From: JBGSMF01 sp041740315
Lineage (GTDB): Bacteria > Chloroflexota > Anaerolineae > Fen-1058
Direction of reading: 5' to 3'
Assembly (NCBI GenBank): GCA_041740315.1
Contig: JBGSMF010000471.1
Coordinates: forward strand, 1 to 12,760
DNA length: 12,760 nt
The position numbers and the translations under genes were made by a program. The notes beneath the pieces are model-generated. The model ran no database searches. It saw only the letters and a program-made list of their open reading frames with translations, and was not told the origin of the DNA. Positions 5,163 to 11,819 of this stretch are shown here, one piece after another; position 1 is the stretch's first letter; every line of letters starts with the position of its first letter.

Positions 5163-6149
5163 TCGCTTTTCTCGAAACAGTTCACACTGCTCATCCAATG
5201 GCTTCTGAGAATCGTAAAGTGTACCATTGGGCATCGTACACCCTACTAGCGACTTGGCCTTGCTAAGCTGCTCTGGTGTAACGACTGCATTCCTTAGGTT
5301 AGCTCCACTCAAATCTGCTCCATCAAACCTGGCCCCAGCCAAGATGGTGGTTTCTAGACTGGCCCCGCACAATTTAGCATTTCTTAGATCTGCATCATCA
5401 AGCCACGAGATATTCAATACTGCCTCTGACAAATCAACGCCATACAGGTCTGCTTCTGACAGATAAACATTCTCCAAATAAACTTTTCTCAAAATCGCGG
5501 ATGTTAGCGCTCCACCAGGAATGGAAATTTCACTCAAGTCAGCTCCTGTAAGACCAATGATTGGATAAGTCTCAATTTGCCAATTACTACCCATCTTGCA
5601 ACAAATTAGGTCCAGCGAATATAAAAAACTTAATACCATCCCCTTGCGATGACCGTCAAGCCGCTGAAAGATATGGAGTGTTCGAGCGCGTGCTATAAAG
5701 CGAACACCGCTATTTTTTTCTGCCTTGTACAAGTTGTGATTAAGTGATAACTCTGACATCCGATCAAAATATGTCTGTAAAACCTCTTCTTGCAATTGTT
5801 CTTCTGTGGCCTTTTGTTCAACTTCCCGCATTCGCTTGTCAAACCAAATAGCACTACCAGCCAGAACCATGGGCACTATCAACAGTTCCATAAAATCCCA
5901 GAGGGTTTTGCCCCTTACAATGGTTGTCTGCGTTGTCGTCGACGATCCTGCTTGCTCTGTGGTCTGCGATTCATATGTACTGATACCCGTCCATTCAGGG
6001 AGCCAGTCTGCCCAGATTGAGATGGCTATTATGCCTGCTGGTATGACCATGATAATCAAGAAGTACAGCACTCTCTTTGCGGCTAGTGGTTTAACCTCCC
6101 GCCACTTTTTCCACAATCGCCACCGCCTCACTCTTATACGTGTATGCAT
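5157..6149 (-). CDS. Membrane-anchored pentapeptide-repeat protein
   Basis: A 330-residue protein. A very basic N-terminus (RIRVRRWRLWKKWR) precedes one membrane helix (about 27-46). A polar Ser/Thr-rich loop (about 55-78) and a second helix (about 84-103) follow, then a cytoplasmic amphipathic region (EQKATEEQLQEEVLQTYFDRMSEL). Next is a conserved block RARTLHIFQRLDGHRKG (153-170), and finally A(D/N)LXX pentapeptide repeats from about 199 to 290 (TGADLSE, SEADLYG, DDADLRNAKL, DGADLSGANL). I know this layout from uncharacterised multi-copy proteins of Cyanobacteria and Chloroflexota; the repeats form a quadrilateral beta-helix used in protein contacts. The biochemical role is unknown. The start has GAGAGG five bases before the ATG. 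Only 67 bp separate its ATG from the stop of the upstream PHP-ATPase gene, so the two may be cotranscribed. Confidence 0.9.
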   Translation of the reverse strand: MHTRIRVRRWRLWKKWREVKPLAAKRVLYFLIIMVIPAGIIAISIWADWLPEWTGISTYESQTTEQAGSSTTTQTTIVRGKTLWDFMELLIVPMVLAGSAIWFDKRMREVEQKATEEQLQEEVLQTYFDRMSELSLNHNLYKAEKNSGVRFIARARTLHIFQRLDGHRKGMVLSFLYSLDLICCKMGSNWQIETYPIIGLTGADLSEISIPGGALTSAILRKVYLENVYLSEADLYGVDLSEAVLNISWLDDADLRNAKLCGASLETTILAGARFDGADLSGANLRNAVVTPEQLSKAKSLVGCTMPNGTLYDSQKPLDEQCELFREKRT

Positions 6150-6186
6150 CTAAACCTCTCATGTTCTCATTAACGCGGGGTTAGGC
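6150..6186 (-). repeat. Probable truncated attC-like site between PHP-ATPase and pentapeptide genes
   Basis: On the minus strand GCCTAAC (6186-6180) is followed by CCCGCGTTAATGAG, which looks like the left half (R'' and L'') of an attC site. The right half is missing. Instead GAGAGGTTTAGATGC, a GTTAGAT-like sequence with one inserted T, runs straight into the pentapeptide start codon. GCCTAAC matches the GTTAGGC at the other end of the ATPase module (9085-9091). Confidence 0.45.
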
Positions 6187-6216
6187 GGCGAATAATTATA
6201 TCTGCCTCTGATTTTG

Positions 6217-9039
6217 CTAAAATCTGTATCCGTACTTTTCCTCTCGCTTTCTAAACGCCTCGTCCCCGCCCTCCAGTATGGTCTTTAGCCCCTCCCGAAC
6301 AATCAAATCTTCCAAGGTGCCAGTTCTGTAAGACAGCATACCGTTAATGTGTTCAGCAATGATAATCTGTTCTGCATCTGTATTCACTACCAAGTTAGCG
6401 TTATGGGTAGCGACAATTATTTGGCGTCTTGTTTTGGCACTTCTAAAAGCAGGCATAAGTTCATCATAAATATATCGGTTATCTAGGTGTTCTTCGGGTT
6501 GGTCAATCAATAAGGGTTTATCGTCAAGAGCCAAAAGTATCTTGAGCAAAACGATAGCTCTTTCTCCCATTGACAGTTGACTGAGGGGTTTATTGTTAAA
6601 ATCAACGCTTAAGCCAATACCAAAAAACCTATGAAGAACCGCGTTGTAAAAATCGGACTCGGCGGTTGAACGCTTTAACCTTAAACCTTGCGCAAGGTTT
6701 CTCACTGAATCTATAATGGTTGAGAAATCAACATTCGGGTCGCTTCCATTCATCAAGCCACTCATTCCCTCAAAAATAGGCGAAAAATCATTGCGTAGTT
6801 GACTTTCCGGGTGTACTCGATTGTCCACCTTCTCTGCCAAAGCCTCTACAAACTCGCGGCATTTTTTCATATCAATGACGGTTGAAAAATTTAGTTTGCC
6901 CAACATCTCATCTTTGCCCAGCTCAAATTTATTGATTATATCCTGCAAAAAGACCCTTAAACTTACTGTCTTTGACATAATGGTGGAGTAGATACTAAAT
7001 CTTTCTTGGTCTAGAGTATGAATCTTTTGTTCTGTAGCAAGAATATGTTTAATCCTATTTTCTATATCTTCTATCTCTGAAGAAATGTCATTTACCCTTT
7101 GTTGCAACTCAGCTATTACCTTGCTAATACCTTTTAGTTGGTCTATTTGCTTATCTACATCCTCAATCAAGTTTTGTGTTTCGACATCAACATTGTTCAA
7201 GACAGTTGTGTCGTAGATAATAAGTTTGTCAATCTCCCCCAAACCACTCACCTCGACAGGAAGTGCCCTAACTGGTGTATCTTTTAGGAAGATTTCAAAG
7301 TCTTGATTGATTCTTGTCGCATTGTAGTTGTATTGTGTTTTGAATGACTCGATGTCGCGCTGTAACGTCAGCAAATTGTGCAACAGGCTCTCAATAGCTC
7401 GTTTCCGTGATTTCAACTCATCAAGGCGTTGAGTGAGTTTTGTAATTGCATCATCACTACCGCCTTGTTCTTGCTCAATATTATTTATGCGCTGGATATA
7501 ATCGGCTTTTTCTCCGTTTTTGATCTTGAGATTGTTTTCTGCCGCTTCCTTTTGACCCGTGATTTCAGATCGGAGGTGCTCAATCTCAAGATTTATAGTC
7601 TGTATTTTCTGCTCCAGTTCGTCAATCTCACTTTCCATCTCCTCATATTTTCTTCTGTCATCTGTGAACTTCTCGAAAACCAAATCAATGATATGGTGAT
7701 TCAATTTATCAGGATCGGCTGAATATTCGTCAAAATGGTTTTGGGTAAGATAAATGATATTAGCTTTATCGAAATAAATATCATCTGAGCCAACACCTTT
7801 GCTAAACAGCTCCCCTGATTTGAAACTAAGCTGAATCGCTACAGCTTGACTAGCTGGATGCCTCTTCGGGTCATCACCAATATAGAGCCTGTGAAAGAAA
7901 GAGGTTTTTGTCCGGCTTAGTTTATTACCTTCCTGAAAGCAGGAGGCTATCAAATCTAGCAAAGCAGTTTTGCCAGAACCTCTGCCACCAATAATGGTAA
8001 CAAGATTCGGATTGAGTCCCGTGCGAAAATCATCCATACTCAACGCATCATTGATTTTCGTCTGCGCTATTCCAATCTCACCTATTGTATAAATGCTCTT
8101 ATTGGGCTCGGGGTTGCTTTCTTGAACTCGTACCCGTTCTTCAGGTTCGTACAGGATTTGCTTGAGCCCTTCCCAAGTTACTTCACCTTTTATCCAGCAA
8201 AAACGCTTGCAGTCAGGTTCTAAAAAGCGTTCGGCAAACCCATGAGAATCACACCCCCATATACAAGGCTTTAATGACTTAAATTCATCCAAGTAGGCTT
8301 CAACTGAAGGGTGCGTTTTTCCCAAGCAAAAGTTTCTCGTTTTCTCGTTTGCCGAGAAAAAGGCTTGTGACATCTGTATTAAATTTCTACGAGTGGCATG
8401 ATCCTGACTGCCCCAAACAAGCACTTCCAAGTTATCTTGAGCCAATACTAACAAATACTTGCCTTTGAATTGATTATCTAAAAACTCTTTAATCTTTTCC
8501 GCTTGGACGATAACAGTCAGACAACCTGTATAAAGTGGTGTTTGCCCTTTGAATTTCTGTTCTTGTGCTTGAAGGCTTGTGCCAAAATCTTGCAGGTTAG
8601 CCACTCGTAACTTTCGCATTTTGGAAGGTTCAAAAGGTTCATTCTCATACACAAAGTCCAAATCATGCAGAAAGTTCTCCTCTATTCTTGCAGGGGGAAT
8701 TTCAGGGGAAAGAATCACATGCAAGTTCAGCCTCTTTGGAGTAGTATTACCCCCTGAATAAACAAACTTGTCTATTCGGAATTCTATGTTGGGTAGAAGG
8801 AAGATGCCCTTAAGTCGCCCCGCTTTTTGAAATTCTAGGATCCGCTTGTACCCTTCTATTGTGAAGTAATCAGTAATGCCAATAGCAACAACACCTTTTT
8901 CTTTGGCTTTCACTTCAATTTGAGTGATATAATTTTCCCATGTTTCGTCCTTGGATGGATCCCCGAACTGATTATTCAACACAGAAAAGGGGGTGTGTAA
9001 ATGCAAATCCCAAATATTCCAGGTCGAGCCTTTGAACAT
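6217..9039 (-). CDS. PHP-domain / SMC-like AAA ATPase (TrlF-like)
   Basis: A 940-residue two-part enzyme. The N-terminal PHP-type metal-dependent phosphoesterase has WDLHLHT (H13, H15), GITDYF, PNIEFR, LNLHVI and WGCDSHG (D264-x-H266). An ABC/SMC-like ATPase follows: Walker A GGRGSGKT (351-358), a long coiled coil (about 440-700, Glu/Lys/Ile rich), a signature LSMGERA (from 822), Walker B LLIDQPEEHLD and the switch His in VATHN. Proteins of this layout are annotated as TrlF-family AAA-like ATPases and resemble PHP-ATPase single-gene antiphage proteins (the Ppl type, from memory); a nucleic acid is the probable target, but this is inference. Start: the frame continues upstream to a TTG in the cassette boundary, but the ATG at 9039 has GAGGAG seven bases before it. 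The gene is visibly more AT-rich than parA-parB, suggesting transfer. Confidence 0.92.
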   Translation of the reverse strand: MFKGSTWNIWDLHLHTPFSVLNNQFGDPSKDETWENYITQIEVKAKEKGVVAIGITDYFTIEGYKRILEFQKAGRLKGIFLLPNIEFRIDKFVYSGGNTTPKRLNLHVILSPEIPPARIEENFLHDLDFVYENEPFEPSKMRKLRVANLQDFGTSLQAQEQKFKGQTPLYTGCLTVIVQAEKIKEFLDNQFKGKYLLVLAQDNLEVLVWGSQDHATRRNLIQMSQAFFSANEKTRNFCLGKTHPSVEAYLDEFKSLKPCIWGCDSHGFAERFLEPDCKRFCWIKGEVTWEGLKQILYEPEERVRVQESNPEPNKSIYTIGEIGIAQTKINDALSMDDFRTGLNPNLVTIIGGRGSGKTALLDLIASCFQEGNKLSRTKTSFFHRLYIGDDPKRHPASQAVAIQLSFKSGELFSKGVGSDDIYFDKANIIYLTQNHFDEYSADPDKLNHHIIDLVFEKFTDDRRKYEEMESEIDELEQKIQTINLEIEHLRSEITGQKEAAENNLKIKNGEKADYIQRINNIEQEQGGSDDAITKLTQRLDELKSRKRAIESLLHNLLTLQRDIESFKTQYNYNATRINQDFEIFLKDTPVRALPVEVSGLGEIDKLIIYDTTVLNNVDVETQNLIEDVDKQIDQLKGISKVIAELQQRVNDISSEIEDIENRIKHILATEQKIHTLDQERFSIYSTIMSKTVSLRVFLQDIINKFELGKDEMLGKLNFSTVIDMKKCREFVEALAEKVDNRVHPESQLRNDFSPIFEGMSGLMNGSDPNVDFSTIIDSVRNLAQGLRLKRSTAESDFYNAVLHRFFGIGLSVDFNNKPLSQLSMGERAIVLLKILLALDDKPLLIDQPEEHLDNRYIYDELMPAFRSAKTRRQIIVATHNANLVVNTDAEQIIIAEHINGMLSYRTGTLEDLIVREGLKTILEGGDEAFRKREEKYGYRF

Positions 9040-9084
9040 TCGATGTCTCCTCATTTCATAAAAATGCTTGTTTCCTGCATAGCC

Positions 9085-9091
9085 GCCTAAC
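9085..9091 (-). other. Cassette boundary heptamer (R' GTTAGGC)
   Basis: On the minus strand GTTAGGC is a perfect GTTRRRY core site, 52 bp upstream of the PHP-ATPase ATG (the same distance as GTTATGC from the endonuclease ATG). Its partner GCCTAAC lies 31 bp after the gene's stop codon (6180-6186). Confidence 0.6.
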
Positions 9092-9186
9092 AACTAGTTT
9101 ACGAAATATTTTGGCTACTACGCCTACGCCTCTGGCGAGATATTTTGCCTATTATGAGTGCGAGAAACAGCACCAACCTAGCTTCA

Positions 9187-9192
9187 ATTATA
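9187..9192 (-). promoter_or_regulatory. Candidate -10 box in M1 facing the PHP-ATPase gene
   Basis: Perfect TATAAT on the minus strand, in the same conserved context as 4663-4668, 148 bp upstream of the ATPase ATG. No clear -35 box is seen. It would be the first promoter of the minus-strand array. Confidence 0.45.
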
Positions 9193-9274
9193 CCCCAGCT
9201 TCTTGCCTTTCACGAAACGTATCAACCGGCGAGGGATGCAAGAGAACGGCCTTTGCCAAGCGCAATTAACCCCA

Positions 9275-9295
9275 AACCGGCAGCTGCTGCCGGTT
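9275..9295. repeat. Palindrome P, copy 5
   Basis: Identical to the copy at 7-27. Here it links M1 directly to M3. Confidence 0.9.
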
Positions 9296-9374
9296 AGACG
9301 GTGCTGCCGCTCTGGCGCTGCTGCCGGTTTGCCAAACGATTTTCCCCGAATTGCGCTGATTTGCGCGAAATCTC

Positions 9375-9403
9375 TTGACACGGCTTATCGGATATGATAG
9401 ACT
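9375..9403 (+). promoter_or_regulatory. Sigma70-type promoter for parA-parB
   Basis: A consensus -35 TTGACA (9375-9380) is separated by 17 bp from TAGACT (9398-9403), which is preceded by TG one base upstream (extended -10). Transcription would start near 9410, leaving a leader of about 225 nt before parA. Between the promoter and the gene lie only the 16-bp tandem repeats. Confidence 0.6.
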
Positions 9404-9510
9404 GGCAACCACAATCAAATATCACTATCGAGCCTTCACAGCGGCCTTGACAAGGCACAGCGCTTCCACACTCAGTACGGGACAGCCGTACAACCAACAG
9501 CGCGGTGGGT

Positions 9511-9558
9511 TTGTCGAATAGTCAGTTAGTCGAATGGTCACGTAGTCTAATAGTCACG
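9511..9558 (+). repeat. Three tandem 16-bp repeats upstream of parA
   Basis: Three head-to-tail units: TTGTCGAATAGTCAGT, TAGTCGAATGGTCACG and TAGTCTAATAGTCACG, immediately followed by TGG. The last junction contains CACGTG (9555-9560), the core of the parS consensus, but the flanks do not match. They could be an operator or centromere-like iterons for the Par proteins, or simply a lineage-specific tandem repeat. Confidence 0.7.
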
Positions 9559-9635
9559 TGGCCAGCGACTATCTGACGACAAGACTACAAGACCAACAGA
9601 CTAGCACGCCGCGCGCGCGTTGTGGAGGTGGAGCG

Positions 9636-10535
9636 ATGGTGATGGATACTCTCCCCGCCGGCGTTGGCGCGGCGGGCGACATTCGGGATGATGCACACTT
9701 GGGACAGGCCGCGCCTGCCCCCCAAGCTATTGCACCATCCTTTTCTTGCACACCTCTTGTTATTGCCCTCCTGAGCCAAAAAGGCGGCCCCGGCAAGACC
9801 ACCACCTCCATCAACCTGGCCGCTGCCCTGGCGCAGGTCGGGCATCCCAGCCTGGTCATTGATATGGACCCCCAACGCGCCGCCGGACGCTGCCTGGGCG
9901 TCTCGCTGGCTTCACCTTCGGCCTCAATCTACACAGTCCTCCTCGGCGAAAAGACGCTGCGCGATGTCACGGCTACCACCGTCCTGTGGATCATCCATAC
10001 CGATTCTGGTGTGTACCTTGCCCCAAGCCATCCCGATCTGGCCGCGCTCTCGTTTGACACGCGCGCCAGCCGCGAAGCGCGTTTGAAGCTGGCGATAGAG
10101 TCTTTGCTTGGCGATCAGACTGAGACGCAATTCGCATTTATCCTAATTGATTGCCCGCCCGATCTCGATGTGCTATCGGCCAACGCGCTGATGGCCGCGT
10201 CCCACGTCATCATTCCCGTCGAACCTGAACCCCTTTCGTTGTTCACCCTCGAAGACGTTCTGCTATTTGTGCGCGACGTGCGCCTGCTCAACACACGCCT
10301 GCAAGTGATGGGCTTTGTCTTGAACAAGGTTTCAGATCGCCGCCAGGCGCAAGTGAAGCAGACCATGGTCGTGCTCGGCGCGATGCCGCACCCGGTGCTG
10401 GGCCAGGTGCGCGACAGCGCCTATCTTGTTCGCGCCCCAGAGACAGGCCGGACGATTTTTCAAGTCGCGCCGACCAGCGCAGTTGCAGACGATTACCGCT
10501 ATCTTGTGGAGGTTGTTGTAAATGGGCGCAAATGA
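9636..10535 (+). CDS. parA: ParA-family partition ATPase
   Basis: A 299-residue cytoplasmic ATPase with the deviant Walker A motif KGGPGKTTT (residues 49-57), Walker A' VIDMDPQ (around 74-80) and Walker B FILIDCPP (D172). The family dimerises on ATP, binds DNA non-specifically and is displaced by ParB to move cargo. The N-terminal extension of about 40 residues before the first strand is Ala/Pro-rich and probably disordered. The frame is open upstream to a GTG at 9558, but the ATG at 9636 follows a strong GGAGGTGG (another ATG two codons on is possible). It overlaps parB by 14 bp. With a cpaB-like gene following, the pair may serve pilus positioning rather than, or as well as, chromosome segregation. 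Confidence 0.92.
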   Translation: MVMDTLPAGVGAAGDIRDDAHLGQAAPAPQAIAPSFSCTPLVIALLSQKGGPGKTTTSINLAAALAQVGHPSLVIDMDPQRAAGRCLGVSLASPSASIYTVLLGEKTLRDVTATTVLWIIHTDSGVYLAPSHPDLAALSFDTRASREARLKLAIESLLGDQTETQFAFILIDCPPDLDVLSANALMAASHVIIPVEPEPLSLFTLEDVLLFVRDVRLLNTRLQVMGFVLNKVSDRRQAQVKQTMVVLGAMPHPVLGQVRDSAYLVRAPETGRTIFQVAPTSAVADDYRYLVEVVVNGRK

Positions 10536-11745
10536 TCAACCCACAACTCGCTCGGCCGTTATGCGGCACATGCTCCAGGATATGCCGGTGGCATTGGACG
10601 CCGCCGAAATCCCGGTTGACAAGATCGTTCCCAACCCGCATCAGCCGCGCGATTTGCAAGCGAGGCCGTTTGACCCGGAGCACAATGAGGACGATGCCAG
10701 CCTGGTCGTCAGCATCAAAGAGCATGGCGTCATTCAGCCCATCGGCGTCGCCGCTTTGCCGGATGGCACGTATCAATTGCTTTACGGCGAGCGGCGCTGG
10801 CGCGCCTCTGTTGCCGCCGGCAAGGCCAAGATACCAGCCGTCATCAAAGACCGCGATGGCAAGCTGGGCGACGCGCAGCAAGCGGCGCTGGCCTTGATCG
10901 AAAATCTCCAGCGTTCCGATTTGTTGCCCTGGGATGTGGCGCGGGCGCTGGAAGAGTTGCAAAGCTTGACCGGCTACACGTGGGTGCACATCGCGCAATT
11001 GGTGGGCAAGTCCGATCGCTCTATCCGCGACTATCGCCTGTACAACGACCTGGACGAAAAGACTCGGCGTATTGTCCAGGAAGCCGAGTGGGGCTTGCGC
11101 CAGGTGGCTGCATTAGCCAACGCGCCAGTGGGGTCACAATACGATTTGGCTCGACGCGCGGTTGAATTAGGCTTGACCGCGCCGGCCGTTCAAAAAGCAG
11201 CGCGCTTGTTGTGTGAGCAGCCCGAAGCCACCGTCGAGATGGCAACGCAGCAAGTTGCCGGCGCTCACAAGCCCAGTCGCGCCAAGCCGCGCCCACCCAA
11301 GTCTGCCCAGACGGGCGAGACACCCTCAGAAGAAGCAAGAGCCATGACCTCGTTTCACGAACACGTCATCATCATTTTGTTGGCGGCACCGCCGGAGGCC
11401 ACGCCCCAAGAGAAACGCGAAGCCACGCTACGCGCCAACTCGCTGCGCGACCAGGTGACAGGCTACAAACTCGATGTGGTGGACACGCGCCACGCGGCGC
11501 TATTGATGCGGCGTAACAAAACCATTCCGGCCCCTGCCGCGGTGGGAATGGCCAAGAGCTTGCGCGGCACGCGCGTCGGCAAATCTATCAGCCACATCGA
11601 GACCGGCCTGGATATGCTGGGCATCGGCGGCGAGCAGCCCTTTGCGGTTGACCTGACCGAGAACCAGCGCGAGGCGATGCTGGCGATCTCGGACTATTTG
11701 CAGCAAGTGCTTCAAGACCTGAACAAAATTTTAGCAAAGAGATAG
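10522..11745 (+). CDS. parB: ParB/Spo0J-family partition protein
   Basis: A 407-residue protein. The N-terminal ParB/sulfiredoxin-like CTPase domain has the NPHQPR box (38-43), GERRWRAS (89-96, the CTP-binding GERR motif) and ENLQRSDL (127-134), followed by a helix-turn-helix region (YTWVHIAQLVGKSDRSIRDYRL, about 152-173) for parS recognition. A Pro/Lys-rich linker (about 248-272) leads to an additional helical C-terminal half that differs from the short leucine-zipper end of chromosomal Spo0J; the protein is longer than typical (about 280-300 residues). The ATG overlaps the end of parA with GGAGG nine bases upstream, so the two are translationally coupled. Confidence 0.92.
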   Translation: MGANDQPTTRSAVMRHMLQDMPVALDAAEIPVDKIVPNPHQPRDLQARPFDPEHNEDDASLVVSIKEHGVIQPIGVAALPDGTYQLLYGERRWRASVAAGKAKIPAVIKDRDGKLGDAQQAALALIENLQRSDLLPWDVARALEELQSLTGYTWVHIAQLVGKSDRSIRDYRLYNDLDEKTRRIVQEAEWGLRQVAALANAPVGSQYDLARRAVELGLTAPAVQKAARLLCEQPEATVEMATQQVAGAHKPSRAKPRPPKSAQTGETPSEEARAMTSFHEHVIIILLAAPPEATPQEKREATLRANSLRDQVTGYKLDVVDTRHAALLMRRNKTIPAPAAVGMAKSLRGTRVGKSISHIETGLDMLGIGGEQPFAVDLTENQREAMLAISDYLQQVLQDLNKILAKR

Positions 11746-11752
11746 AGACAAA

Positions 11753-11801
11753 AGATAGAGATAGAGATGGGGGATAGAGACTCTATCTGAAATCTCTATC
11801 T
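11753..11801. repeat. Nested inverted repeats between parB and cpaB
   Basis: AGATAGAGAT (11753-11762) pairs with ATCTCTATCT (11792-11801). Inside is a second perfect palindrome with arms GATAGAG / CTCTATC (11773-11787). The stems are AT-rich and not followed by a T-run, so a classical terminator is unlikely; an operator or mRNA hairpin controlling cpaB translation is possible, since the AAGGAG ribosome site begins four bases later. Confidence 0.6.
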
Positions 11802-11819
11802 CTCAAGGAGAAGTCAAAA

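Larger units (their letters stand above)
9082..9333. repeat. Mosaic repeat copy C (M1-P-M3)
   Basis: M1 (9082-9274) matches 4556-4749. It is followed by palindrome P (9275-9295) and directly by M3 (9296-9333), which matches 279-316 at the same length. M2 is absent, as though lost by recombination between two palindromes of an M1-P-M2-P-M3 ancestor. M1 abuts GCCTAAC (9085-9091), the boundary of the PHP-ATPase module. The ends of the accessory region and of the host-like parA-parB sequence meet just beyond 9333. I see no gene in it. Confidence 0.9.

Noticed and set aside
9040..9093. N-terminal extension of the PHP-ATPase to the TTG at 9093
   Set aside because: It would begin inside the cassette core heptamer, adds 18 residues with no family resemblance and lacks a ribosome site. 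The ATG at 9039 has GAGGAG at good spacing.
4556..9333. Composite transposon bounded by the repeats
   Set aside because: The copies are in direct orientation, with no transposase, no IS-like inverted ends and no target duplications that I can see.
10288..10998. Minus-strand frame of 236 codons opposite parA-parB
   Set aside because: Shadow of two well-recognised genes in GC-rich DNA.
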